A stretch of DNA of 50,847 bases from Solirubrobacteraceae bacterium (GTDB taxonomy: Bacteria > Actinomycetota > Thermoleophilia > Solirubrobacterales > Solirubrobacteraceae). Shown here one piece after another: positions 23,140-33,631 of the stretch; position 1 is the stretch's first letter, and each line of letters starts with the position of its first letter. The notes under the pieces are model-generated. The model had not been told where the DNA came from. It made no database searches and saw only the letters and a list, made by a program, of their open reading frames with translations. The stretch covers positions 1-50,847 of the forward strand of contig JADGPO010000154.1 of NCBI GenBank assembly GCA_017882405.1, read 5' to 3'. Position numbers and translations under genes: made by a program.

Positions 23140-25368
23140 CTAGACGGTTGCCGGCTCGTTCAGCTCGAGCACGATCTCGTGCTCGTGGCTGTCGCCGACC
23201 AGCACGTGGTCGCCGTCGACGATCGTGCGGTCGAGGATCGCCCGGGTCAGCTCTCGCTCCAGCGTGCGCCGAAGGTGGCGCCTCAGCGGACGAGCTCCGA
23301 ACTCGGGGTCGAATCCCTCACCGGCGAGACGGGCGATCAGCTCCGGCGTGATCTCCAGCTCGACGCCGCGCTCCTCGCGGAGTCGGTTGGCGATCCGGCC
23401 GCACAGCAGCTCGCCGATCTTGCGGACCTCGTCCTCGGTGAGCGGCTCGAAGACCACCACCTCGTCGATCCGGTTCAGGAACTCCGGGAGGAAGGCCCGC
23501 TTGGCCGCGGCCAGCATGCGGTCAGAATCGGACCCCGCCCGCCCGGCCTCTCCGCCGGTGAAGCCCACCGGCCGCTTGGCCTGTCCGGCGCCCAGGTTGG
23601 ACGTCATCACGACGACCGTGTTGGTGAAGTCGACCGTGCGGCCCTCGCCGTCGGTCAGCCGTCCGTCGTCCAGAACCTGCAGCAGCACGTTCCAGACCTC
23701 CGGGTGGGCCTTCTCGATCTCGTCGAGCAGGATCACGGAGTACGGACGCCGCCTGACCGGCTCGGTCAGCTGACCGCCCTCGCCGTACCCGACATAGCCG
23801 GGCGGTGAGCCGATCAGCCTTGAAACGGTATGCGGCTCGCGGTACTCGGACATGTCGATGCGCACCAGCGCCTTGTCAGTGGCGAACAGCCGCTCGGCCA
23901 GAGCCTTGACCAACTCGGTCTTGCCCACGCCCGTCGGGCCCATGAACAGGAAGCTGCCCAGAGGTCGATCCGGCTCGGACAAGCCCGCCCGTGCATGACG
24001 CACGGTCTCGGCCACGGCTTGCACGGCGTTGTGCTGTCCGATCACCCGCTCGTGCAGGTCATCTTCCAGCGCGCCCAGCCGCTCCAGCTCGGCCGCCACC
24101 AGCTCTCCCACCGGGATGCCGGTACGGGTGGCCACCACTTCGGCGATCGCCCGCTCGTCGACGACGGAGCCGGCACGCCCGGCATGCTCTGGCTCGGACT
24201 GGTCGCTGCGCTCGAGCTCGGCCAGCTCCCGCTCCAGGCGATCGATGCGCTGCTTGAGCTCACCGGCGTCCTCGTAGGCCTCGGCGTCAACCGCGGCCTG
24301 CTTCTCGGCACGCAAGTGCTCGAGCTCGGTCCGCAGCCGGTCGCCGTCGCTGTCCACGTAGCGTAGGCGCAGCCTCGCCGCGGCCTGGTCGACCAGGTCG
24401 ATTGCCTTGTCGGGCAGCCGGTACTCGCTGATGTAGCGATCCGACAGCCGCGCCGCTGACTCCAGCGCCTCGTCGCTGATCCGCACGGCGTGGTGCTCCG
24501 CATACTGCGGACGCAGGCCATGCAGGATCTCGATCGTCTCGCTCACCGAAGGCTCCTCCACCATCACGGGCGAGAAGCGCCGGGCGAGCGCGGCATCACG
24601 CTCGACCTTGCGGTACTCGGCCAGCGTGGTGGCGCCGATCACCCGCAGCTCTCCGCGGGCGAGCATCGGCTTGAGGATGTTGGCCGCGTCCATGGCGCCC
24701 TCGGCGCCGCCGGTACCCAGCACGGTGTGCAGCTCGTCGATGAACAGGAGGATGCTGCCGTTGGAGGCAACGACCTCCTGAAGGGCGGCCTTCAGCCGCT
24801 GCTCGAACGCGCCGCGAAGCTGTGTCCCGGCGACCATGCCGCCGAGGTCGAGCGCGACGACCCGCACGCCGCGCAGCGGCTCGGGCACGTCGTTCTCGGC
24901 GATCCGCAGGGCCAGACCCTCCGCGATCGCCGTCTTGCCGACACCGGCCTCGCCGATCAGCACCGCGTTGTTCTTGCGCCGCCGTGTCAGGGTCTCGACG
25001 ACCTGCTCGATCTCACCGGCTCGCCCGATCACGGGGTCCACGCGGCCTGCGCGGGCCTCGGCGGTCAGGTCATGGCCGAACTCATCGAGCGCGGGCGTCT
25101 GCGAGCGCTGGCGGGCCTGGTTGCGTTGGCCTACGGCCGCGCCACCTTGGCCACCGTCGGGACCGCCGGGTCCCATCGGGCCGCCGAACAGCCCACCCTC
25201 GGGCAGGCCGCCCTGCTGCGCAGCCACTGCCTCACGAGCGCACCGCTCGCACAGCAGCCCCGCGCGCCGTCCGGCACCGCCGGCGAACATCACCTGCACG
25301 ACGCCTGGGCGCTCGCCACAGATGTCGCATAAGCGCACATTCTGGGGGTTCGTATTCTCAATATCCAC
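23140..25368 (-). CDS. Clp/Hsp100 unfoldase with N-terminal zinc finger (ClpE/ClpC-like)
   Basis: 742 aa. The N-terminus carries a four-Cys zinc finger (C14, C17, C40, C43: CDICG ... CERC), then a Gly/Gln-rich linker, AAA module 1 (GEAGVGKT, FIDELHTVLG), a UVR-like coiled middle (AEKQAAVDAEAYEDAGELKQ) and AAA module 2 (GPTGVGKT, ILLDEIEKAHP, pore loop GYVGYGEGG). The usual Clp_N repeat is absent. VGF in RPVGFTGG could be the ClpP-docking loop, so it likely feeds ClpP. ClpE is the closest architecture; whether it is ClpE or a zinc-finger ClpC is uncertain. GTG 25368 is taken as start. Confidence 0.88.
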   Translation of the reverse strand: MDIENTNPQNVRLCDICGERPGVVQVMFAGGAGRRAGLLCERCAREAVAAQQGGLPEGGLFGGPMGPGGPDGGQGGAAVGQRNQARQRSQTPALDEFGHDLTAEARAGRVDPVIGRAGEIEQVVETLTRRRKNNAVLIGEAGVGKTAIAEGLALRIAENDVPEPLRGVRVVALDLGGMVAGTQLRGAFEQRLKAALQEVVASNGSILLFIDELHTVLGTGGAEGAMDAANILKPMLARGELRVIGATTLAEYRKVERDAALARRFSPVMVEEPSVSETIEILHGLRPQYAEHHAVRISDEALESAARLSDRYISEYRLPDKAIDLVDQAAARLRLRYVDSDGDRLRTELEHLRAEKQAAVDAEAYEDAGELKQRIDRLERELAELERSDQSEPEHAGRAGSVVDERAIAEVVATRTGIPVGELVAAELERLGALEDDLHERVIGQHNAVQAVAETVRHARAGLSEPDRPLGSFLFMGPTGVGKTELVKALAERLFATDKALVRIDMSEYREPHTVSRLIGSPPGYVGYGEGGQLTEPVRRRPYSVILLDEIEKAHPEVWNVLLQVLDDGRLTDGEGRTVDFTNTVVVMTSNLGAGQAKRPVGFTGGEAGRAGSDSDRMLAAAKRAFLPEFLNRIDEVVVFEPLTEDEVRKIGELLCGRIANRLREERGVELEITPELIARLAGEGFDPEFGARPLRRHLRRTLERELTRAILDRTIVDGDHVLVGDSHEHEIVLELNEPATV

Positions 25369-25417
25369 GTTCTCAAATCTCCGATCTGTTCTCAGATCTA
25401 AGTCGTTAGGACTGAGA
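25355..25417 (-). promoter_or_regulatory. Operator-like repeat array of the Clp gene
   Basis: On the plus strand GTTCTCAAATCT (25369-25380) and GTTCTCAGATCT (25388-25399) are direct repeats 19 bp apart. A third TTCTCA is at 25355-25360, and TCTCAG (25390-25395) is mirrored by CTGAGA (25412-25417). All lie just downstream of the -10. They match none of the heat-shock sites I know (CIRCE, HAIR, CtsR box). Confidence 0.5.
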
Positions 25418-25445
25418 TTTTAGCGCACTTCGATTGAGCACACAA
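25417..25445 (-). promoter_or_regulatory. Promoter of the Clp gene
   Basis: On the minus strand TTGTGT (25445-25440), 17 bp and TAAAAT (25422-25417). Transcription should begin near 25410, giving a leader of about 42 nt that contains the TCTCA repeats. Confidence 0.6.
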
Positions 25446-25504
25446 CCTCTCTCGCTGCGCCCTCTTCCCGCCTCGTCCGTTAGCGTCCGCCCCACAGTCA
25501 GAGT

Positions 25505-25640
25505 CGGCCGGAAGCGTTATCCGCGACATCGCCCATTTCCAGGCGGCGCTCGAGACTCAGGGCCTGCAGGACGGCTACCTGAACTCCGTGGCTCCGCATC
25601 GAGGCCGGCCTGATGCTGCAGCTCGACGATGACCGCCACC
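25505..25640 (+). pseudogene. Relic of a MetE-like methyltransferase gene
   Basis: The plus strand reads RDIAHFQAALETQGLQDGYL then NSVAP, and after a deletion and frame change IEAGLMLQLDDD. Both pieces are in the order found in cobalamin-independent methionine-synthase-like enzymes, including the intact homologue at 47320 (DNLKEAIAQAG ... SSASP ... IHEAGFVLQLD). About 50 residues are missing between them. The rest of 25446-25665 holds nothing else I can identify. Confidence 0.55.
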
Positions 25641-25665
25641 GTCCGACGACGGACAGACCTTCGGG

Positions 25666-27450
<1,785 letters not shown>

Positions 27451-27549
27451 GGGTCAGATGTAGCAACTCGCCGCCGCGGGCTCTCGTTCAGGGGCGGCGC
27501 GCCCTCCTGCGTCGGATACAGGTCGTGGGGAATCCACTACCGGCCGGCC

Positions 27550-28898
27550 GGCTGAACGGCGCAGGGTTCAGGCGCGCGCTGAGCAGACGCTGAGCGAGAT
27601 CAGCGGCCAGGACCGAGAGTTGGCGCTCCGGCTGCACGCCGTCGTGGCCCTCGAAGGCGGGTCGGTCGAAGGGCTGTCGCTTACCGGGGCGACTGCGGGC
27701 GAGGCGATCGTGCTCGGCAACCTCGTGTTCGCCCGCATGGGCCCGGAAGCCACCGCCGCCGAGATCGCCAACCTCGCCGAGCGGGCCGCACCCTGGGTCG
27801 ACGAGCTGCTGACCGATGCGCCCTCCATGGGGTTCACGGGCGTCGTGCTCGCGCTGACGTGGGCCGATCGTCTCGAAGAAGCGGAGCGGCTGCTGAACCA
27901 CGCCGTCGGCGCTGCTCGCCGGCGCGGGTCAGCGACGGATTACGCGAGCGCGATGACGCTCCGAGCGAAGGTGCGCCACCGAGCCGGTCGGCTGCGCGAT
28001 GCCGAAGCCGACGCCCGCGCCGCGCTCGGCGTGGAGCTGGACAGCGGCTGGTCGTTCGCGCGCGGGGTCGCGCCGCTGGTCGCCTCGCTCCTCGATCAGG
28101 GTCGACCCGACGAGGCCCACGCCGAGCTCATCGCTGCAGGCCTCGACGAGGAGATTCACGACTCTCCACCGATGAGCCCGGTTCTCCTGGCCCGTATGAG
28201 ACTGCGCGCCGCGCGCCGCGACAACGCCGGCGCCCTCGGCGATTGGCATGAGGCCGTCCGACGAGTCCAGCGTGGGCGCGGCTTCAACGTCGCGTGGATC
28301 GAGGACCTGATCGCGATCTCCGACGTCCACCGGACGCTGGGCGACGCGGAGGCGGCCCGTCAGGGATCTGCAGCAGGCAATGCAACTCGCCCGCCGGTGG
28401 GACACGCCCACCATGGTCGGCCAGGCTCTCCATGCCCAGGCGCGGGCGGCAATCGCCGGCGACCCGATCGAGGTCCTCCGAGAAGCGGTCGGCCTGCTGG
28501 CGGAGTCGCCCGCACGGCTGGAGTACGCCCGGGCGCTGGTCACCCTGGGTGGCTCACTGCGCCGGCAGGGCCAGCGGGTCGACAGCCGCGAGCCGCTGCG
28601 AGCGGGCTACGAGCTTGCGCACGAGTGCGGCGCCCACGCGCTGGCCGACACCGCCCGCGGAGAGCTTCGCGCCAGCGGCATCCGACTACGTCGCGAGGCT
28701 CTCAGCGGCGCCGCCTCCCTGACTCCGAGCGAGCTTCGCATCGCTGACATGGCGCTCGGCGGCGCCGCCAACGCCGAGATCGCCCAGAAGCTCTTCCTCA
28801 CGGTCAAGACGGTCGAGATGCACCTCACCAACACCTACCGCAAGCTCGACATCCACCGCCGATCGGAGCTCGGACCGGCACTCGGTCAGCAGGGATGA
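27550..28898 (+). pseudogene. LuxR-family (LAL/MalT-like) regulator, truncated and frameshifted
   Basis: From about 27550 the frame reads QARAEQTLSEISGQDRELAL and continues as TPR-like helices; after about 28358 the sense passes to another frame (DLQQAMQLARRWDTPTM) and ends with a complete LuxR helix-turn-helix (LTPSELRIADMALGG, NAEIAQKLFLTVKTVEMHL, NTYRKL) at TGA 28898. Removing one G from GGG at 28364-28366 restores a single frame. The large N-terminal AAA ATPase domain of this family is absent, so the gene is broken even if the indel is an error. Confidence 0.7.
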
Positions 28899-29040
28899 CC
28901 GGTATGGCACGGCGCCGGACTTGGGCGGGACCGTCACCGCCGACGCCGTGGTGGGCGCGAAGTTGCGCGGGGTTGTCAGACTCAGGCCGTGCTCTTGGAC
29001 CACCCGCCCGAGCGCCGGGCGGTTCCGGCGGCGGCAGGTC

Positions 29041-29133
29041 GTTCAGACACCACCCGGGCGTCCTGGGCGGCGCAGAAACCGGCGTTGCCGGCGCCCACCA
29101 CGATCACATCGGCGTCACGAGTCAGGGTCTCTC
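29041..29133 (-). pseudogene. Relic of an FAD-dependent dehydrogenase N-terminus
   Basis: The minus strand encodes DADVIVVGAGNAGFCAAQDA, the N-terminal FAD-binding motif seen in tricarballylate/fumarate-reductase-type flavoproteins, preceded by GAGGAGG (29146 region). The sequence then degenerates. The rest of 28899-29279 shows no supported gene on either strand. Confidence 0.45.
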
Positions 29134-29279
29134 CTCCTCGCTCGTACACCTGAGGCGTACCGTCCCGGCCTCCCCGTAAAACGGTCCACTGCGACACCGC
29201 TCAAAGCCGGGGTAAAGACTTCGCGCGCCCCCTTGAACCCCTCCGGCTTTGCAATTATCGTAACGATCCGCCTGTAGAT

Positions 29280-29291
29280 GTGAGCGCTAAC
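29280..29291. promoter_or_regulatory. LacI-family operator
   Basis: GTGAGCGCTAAC is a near-perfect palindrome of the LacI-family type (ideal GTTAGCGCTAAC, centre CG). It lies 96 bp upstream of the secreted epimerase gene. A LacI-type regulator responding to a sugar is expected elsewhere in the genome. Confidence 0.55.
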
Positions 29292-29386
29292 GGACCGGTA
29301 TTGGAGAGGTGCCAGTTGGGGCTCGCGGGGCTAAGCGTCGTCGTCCTGCGACGTCGAAAATAGATCCCAAAAGGGAGAGGGGATTG

Positions 29387-30805
29387 ATGAAGCACATCAC
29401 TCGCGCGATCCGCAGACCGCTCGCTCTGGCGACGGCAAGCGGACTCCTCGGAGTGCTCGCCTTTGGAGGCTCGGCGCTCGCCGCGACTCCGAACGCCCAG
29501 CATCATCGAGCGAATCACAAGCACCATGGTCACGGCCACCATCACGGCGGCGGCGGTGGCAGTGGCGGTGGCGGGAGCATCAACGGAGCCTCGTGGGGCT
29601 CCACGGACGGACAGCCCGTAAACCTCTACACGCTGACCAACCGCCACGGGATGGTCGTCAAGATCTCCAACTACGGAGGCGTCGTCCAGTCGATCTGGGT
29701 CCCGGATCGCCATGGCAATCTGACCAACGTCGCGCTCGGCTTCTCGAGCCTGTCGGACTACGTCAACGACTTCACCCAGGGAGCGACTGGCACGCCATGG
29801 CCCATTCCAAGTGCAAGTAATGGGTCAGGCGACACGTACTTCGGCGCGATCATCGGCCGGTACGCGAACCGGATCGCCAACGCGTCGTTCGACCTCAACT
29901 CGCATACGTACACGCTCGACGCCAACAACGGCCCGAACACCCTGCACGGCGGCTATCTGGGCTGGAACACGGTTGTCTGGACGCCGACCACCTCCTCGGA
30001 CAACGACTCGGTCTCGCTTGTGCTGACCCATGACTTCCCGGCCGGAGAGGGATGTCTTCCCTCGCTGACCTCGGGCTGCACGGGGCCCACTGGTGGGTTC
30101 CCGGCACCGGTGACGGCGACGGTGACCTACTCGCTCACGCGTGACAATCAGCTGAAGATCAGCTACCAGGTCGTCAACGATTCCTCCACCGACGCGACGG
30201 TGGTCAACCTCACCAACCACACGTACTTCAACCTGGGAGGCGAGGGCAACCACACGGTCTACAACCAGCTGCTCGCGCTGAACAGCAACGAGTACACGCC
30301 GGTCGACCTCAACCTCATCCCCGAGAAGCCGTACTTCGTGCCGGTCGCCGGCACGCCGTTCGACTTCCGCTCGCTGCACCCCATCGGGGAGAACATCCGC
30401 AACACCAGCCTGCCGGACGGCACGAGCGGACCGTTCAAGCAGCTGCAGATCGCCCACGGGTATGACCACAACTGGGTCCTCAACGGCTCGGGCTACCGCC
30501 TGGCCGCCGTGGCCCAGGACCGCCAAAACGGCGTGACCCTCCAGGCGTTCACCGACGAGCCGGGCGTCCAGGTCTACACCGGGAACTTCCTGGTCGGAGA
30601 CCTGATCGGGACGAGCGGCCACGTCTACCGCCAGGGCGACGCGTTCACCCTGGAGACGCAGCATTACCCGGATACGCCGCACCACATCGGCGATCCGGCC
30701 TGGCCAAGTGTTGTTCTGAACGCCGGTGCGACGTTCAACAGCAACACGGCGTTCAAGTTCTCCGTGAGCAACGGAGGCCACGGGCGCCGGGTCCGCTTCC
30801 GCTGA
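29387..30805 (+). CDS. galM: Secreted aldose 1-epimerase (mutarotase) with a His- and Gly-rich linker
   Basis: 472 aa. A signal peptide (RRPLALATASGLLGVLAFGG, ending SALA/AT) is followed by a His-rich stretch (about residues 39-54, HHRANHKHHGHGHHH) and a GGGGGSGGGGS linker, then the GalM fold. Catalytic motifs are NGPNTLHGG and NLTNHTYFNL (two His) and ETQHYPDTPHH (Glu base). It interconverts sugar anomers outside the cytoplasm. Start ATG 29387 has GGGAGAGGGG upstream. A LacI-type operator lies in its leader region. A 13-bp hairpin follows the gene. Confidence 0.9.
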   Translation: MKHITRAIRRPLALATASGLLGVLAFGGSALAATPNAQHHRANHKHHGHGHHHGGGGGSGGGGSINGASWGSTDGQPVNLYTLTNRHGMVVKISNYGGVVQSIWVPDRHGNLTNVALGFSSLSDYVNDFTQGATGTPWPIPSASNGSGDTYFGAIIGRYANRIANASFDLNSHTYTLDANNGPNTLHGGYLGWNTVVWTPTTSSDNDSVSLVLTHDFPAGEGCLPSLTSGCTGPTGGFPAPVTATVTYSLTRDNQLKISYQVVNDSSTDATVVNLTNHTYFNLGGEGNHTVYNQLLALNSNEYTPVDLNLIPEKPYFVPVAGTPFDFRSLHPIGENIRNTSLPDGTSGPFKQLQIAHGYDHNWVLNGSGYRLAAVAQDRQNGVTLQAFTDEPGVQVYTGNFLVGDLIGTSGHVYRQGDAFTLETQHYPDTPHHIGDPAWPSVVLNAGATFNSNTAFKFSVSNGGHGRRVRFR

Positions 30806-30831
30806 CCTCGTCGCCGTTGTAGCTCCGGACC

Positions 30832-30861
30832 GAGCCGGGCCGCCGTGTGGCGGCCCGGCTC
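30832..30861. terminator. Strong hairpin terminator
   Basis: GAGCCGGGCCGCC (30832-30844), loop GTGT, then GGCGGCCCGGCTC (30849-30861): a perfect 13-bp stem 27 bp after the epimerase stop. It also lies beyond the end of the convergent gene at 30930. No T-run. Confidence 0.75.
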
Positions 30862-30929
30862 TCCGGGGGCCGGCAAGCTCGGAGTTCCGGCGGCGGGGTC
30901 CGCGGGTGGGCGGTCGGGCGGTCGGCCGG

Positions 30930-31316
30930 TCAGGCGAGACGCAGTCGCGGCAAGCGCCAGCGCGGCCGGCGGCGGGCCTTGGCCTGCGTCACCTGCTCTG
31001 CGCGCGCCCGGAGGAGCGAGACGATCTGCGCGGTGGCCACGAACGGGTCGGCGACGACCCGCCGATCGGCGAGCGAGAGCGCGGCGACCGGCTGCCCGTC
31101 GGCTGACGCGAGCAGCACCGGGCCGACCAGCGGGGGCGCCTCGTCAAGAGCGGCGAGCCGCTTTACGATATCGGCGTCGTGAGCCCGGGCATGCCGGATC
31201 TCGACGCCCGGCACCGGGCGCTTGCCGAACCCCGGGAACCGCTGGGACTGTTCGCCGGCCTGCCGCAGCTCGGCCTGGTGGTCTGCGGCGGCCATCTCGA
31301 TGAGCATTGTGATCAT
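30930..31316 (-). CDS. Conserved hypothetical protein
   Basis: 128 aa from ATG 31316, with GGAG 7 nt upstream. The C-terminal part (GQPVAALSLADRRVVADPFV then IVSLLRARAEQ) is a short pattern I associate with uncharacterised actinobacterial proteins; a very basic tail (KARRRPRWRLPRLRL) ends it. No catalytic motif or membrane helix is visible. It is alone between a terminator and the divergent dehydrogenase. Confidence 0.65.
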   Translation of the reverse strand: MITMLIEMAAADHQAELRQAGEQSQRFPGFGKRPVPGVEIRHARAHDADIVKRLAALDEAPPLVGPVLLASADGQPVAALSLADRRVVADPFVATAQIVSLLRARAEQVTQAKARRRPRWRLPRLRLA

Positions 31317-31467
31317 GACGCGCTCCTGTCGTTTGGCATGCAGCCATGATGCGCGTAAGAACCGGGTGCCCGCTATGGGCAAAAGCAGCGAGATCTGGGG
31401 GGTGCGGCCTTAGGCGTGGCCGTCTGACCGCTTAGTGTGAGGGCCGGAGGGGAATCGTAGGAGAGCG

Positions 31468-32742
31468 ATGGCGTCCGAGCACGAGACGATCTTCACGATG
31501 GAGGCCACGCCGGTCAAATTCGGCACCGGCGCGTCGGCGGAGGCGGGCTGGGAGCTCAAGCGCCTGGGCGTCAGGCGCGCGATGCTCGTCACCGACCCCG
31601 GCGTGGCCGCGCTCGGGCATCCGGAGCGCATCGGCAAGTTGATCGAGGACGAGGGGCTCCAGGTCGTGATCTACGACCGGACTCGGGTGGAGCCGACGCT
31701 CGACTCCTTCCAGGATGCGGCGGACTTCGCGCTCGAGCACGAGGTCGACGGCTTCGTCTCGGTGGGCGGCGGCTCGAGCATCGACACCGCCAAGGTCGCC
31801 AACCTCGTCTCCACCCACCCGGCGCCGGTCATGGACTACGTCAACGCGCCCGTGGGCGAAGGCCGCAAGCCTCCTTCGGCGCTGAGGCCGCACCTGGCGA
31901 TCCCCACCACCTCGGGGACCGGCTCGGAGGCGACGACCGTCGCGGTGCTCGACATCCCCGAGCTCAAGCTCAAGACCGGGATCTCGCACCGCTACCTGCG
32001 CCCCACCCAGGCGATCGTCGACCCCGAGCTGTCGCGTTCGCTGGCGGCCGAGGTGACGTCGTCGACCGGCCTTGATGTCGTCTGCCACGCCGCCGAGTCG
32101 TTTCTCTCCAAGCCGTTCGACACCCGCCCCCGGCCGGACTCGCCCGACGACCGCCCGCCCTACCAGGGGTCCAATCCGGTCGCCGACGTGTGGTCGGCGA
32201 AGGCCCTGGAGTCCGGGGGGCGCTACCTGCGCCGCGCGGTCGCCGACGGCGACGACGTCGAGGCGCGCGGCTACATGATGCTCGCTGCGACGATGGCCGG
32301 CGTGGGCTTTGGCTCCGCCGGGGTCCACATCCCGCACGCGTGCGCCTATCCGATCGCCGGGCTCAAGCACGAGTATCAGCCCGCCGGCTACCCCGACGAT
32401 CATCCCTTCGTCCCCCACGGGCACTCGGTGATCGTCAGCGCGCCGGCCGCCTTTCGCTTCACCTACGGCGCGATGCCCGATCGCCACCACCAGGTCGCGG
32501 AGCTGCTGGCCGGCGAGCCGATCGCCGACGCGGACCCCGACACGCTGCCCGACGTCCTGCGCGCCCTGATGCGCGATATCGATGCGCCCCGCGGCGTGGC
32601 CGAGTTCGGCTACACCGAGGACGACATCCCCGAGCTCGTGCAGGGAGCCCTCAAGCAGGAGCGGCTGTTGGCCGTCGCCCCCAAGGAGGTCGGCGAGCGG
32701 GACCTGCGCAACATCGTCACCGCATCGATGCGCAACTGGTAG
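31468..32742 (+). CDS. Iron-containing alcohol dehydrogenase, HOT/ADHFE1 type
   Basis: 424 aa, group III metal-dependent dehydrogenase. The NAD motif is [12 protein letters not shown], with [11 protein letters not shown] after it; metal ligands lie in [22 protein letters not shown] and VPHGHSV. The long insertion with [15 protein letters not shown] is typical of hydroxyacid-oxoacid transhydrogenase relatives, which interconvert hydroxy acids and oxo acids. The start has TAGGAG upstream. It converges on the cyclase gene with a 5-bp gap. Confidence 0.9.
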   Translation: MASEHETIFTMEATPVKFGTGASAEAGWELKRLGVRRAMLVTDPGVAALGHPERIGKLIEDEGLQVVIYDRTRVEPTLDSFQDAADFALEHEVDGFVSVGGGSSIDTAKVANLVSTHPAPVMDYVNAPVGEGRKPPSALRPHLAIPTTSGTGSEATTVAVLDIPELKLKTGISHRYLRPTQAIVDPELSRSLAAEVTSSTGLDVVCHAAESFLSKPFDTRPRPDSPDDRPPYQGSNPVADVWSAKALESGGRYLRRAVADGDDVEARGYMMLAATMAGVGFGSAGVHIPHACAYPIAGLKHEYQPAGYPDDHPFVPHGHSVIVSAPAAFRFTYGAMPDRHHQVAELLAGEPIADADPDTLPDVLRALMRDIDAPRGVAEFGYTEDDIPELVQGALKQERLLAVAPKEVGERDLRNIVTASMRNW

Positions 32743-32747
32743 TGCGG

Positions 32748-33629
32748 CTAGACGATCGCGATCGGACGAACCATCGACCCGGTCGCGCCTCGGATCGACA
32801 GCGGCAGGCACATGAAGCAGAACTCATGGACGCGATCTCGCGCCAGCTCCTCGCAGTTGACCATCTCAAGGATGAAGATCCCGCGCTCGACGAGCAGCGC
32901 GATGTGGACAGGGTGCGGGTTTCCGGGAACGGTCGAGGGCAGAACCTCAAGCGACTCGGTGTCGCCGGCGACCGCTACCACGCCCTGCTCGGCGAGCCAC
33001 AGCGCCGCATCGCGGTCGATGCCGGCCTGCTCGTGGGCGGCGATGAAATCCGGGTCCGGCCACCCCGACAGATATCCGGTCCTGACGAGCGCCACGTCGC
33101 CGGGCCGGAGCTCGACACCCTGGTGCCTGCACGCGTCACGCAACTCGTCCGGTCCGACGGCGACGTGCGCGTCAAGCGCCTCGACGCCCCGGAACCCGGG
33201 AACGTCGATCAGGATGCCGCGCGAGATGATCGGCGGGATGTCCGTGGCATCGTCACGCAGCGGTCCAAAGTCCCCGAGATCGCGCTCGGCGCAGCCGCCC
33301 CCGAACCAGCCGTGATCGTCGCCGCAGGTGATGTGCGAGAGGGCGTCGATGTGGGTCCCGGAATGCACGGTCCCCATCACCATCTCGCTCTGCCAGTGGA
33401 AATTGACGTTGTTGTCCGCGAGCCAATCCTGGTCGCCCTGGTTGTCGAGCCCGCGCGGCGTCCGGTATGTCATCACCTGAAATGGTGGGTGGCCGGGAAA
33501 CAGCGGCATCCCCGGGAAACGCTCGCAATCGAGGTCGTAGACCCGGCCCTGGGCGGCCAGCGCGAGCGCGCCGCGCACGTGCTCGGGGCCGAGTTGTGCG
33601 GCCGGCGTCGTTGTGCGGGTGGTGGTCAT
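32748..33629 (-). CDS. Cyclase-family metal-dependent hydrolase (kynurenine-formamidase-like fold)
   Basis: 293 aa from ATG 33629. The metal-binding motif HSGTHIDALSH (HxGTHxDxxxH) is complete. The family includes formamidases, isatin hydrolases and other amide or lactone hydrolases. It follows the sugar-binding-protein gene by 2 bp, so it was probably co-transcribed with it and may act on the imported compound or a derived lactone. Substrate not assignable. Confidence 0.87.
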   Translation of the reverse strand: MTTTRTTTPAAQLGPEHVRGALALAAQGRVYDLDCERFPGMPLFPGHPPFQVMTYRTPRGLDNQGDQDWLADNNVNFHWQSEMVMGTVHSGTHIDALSHITCGDDHGWFGGGCAERDLGDFGPLRDDATDIPPIISRGILIDVPGFRGVEALDAHVAVGPDELRDACRHQGVELRPGDVALVRTGYLSGWPDPDFIAAHEQAGIDRDAALWLAEQGVVAVAGDTESLEVLPSTVPGNPHPVHIALLVERGIFILEMVNCEELARDRVHEFCFMCLPLSIRGATGSMVRPIAIV

Positions 33630-33631
33630 GG

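Noticed and set aside
25369..25445. CIRCE, HAIR or CtsR site upstream of the Clp gene
   Set aside because: The repeats do not match TTAGCACTC-N9-GAGTGCTAA, CTTGAGT-N7-ACTCAAG or the GGTCAAA tandem.
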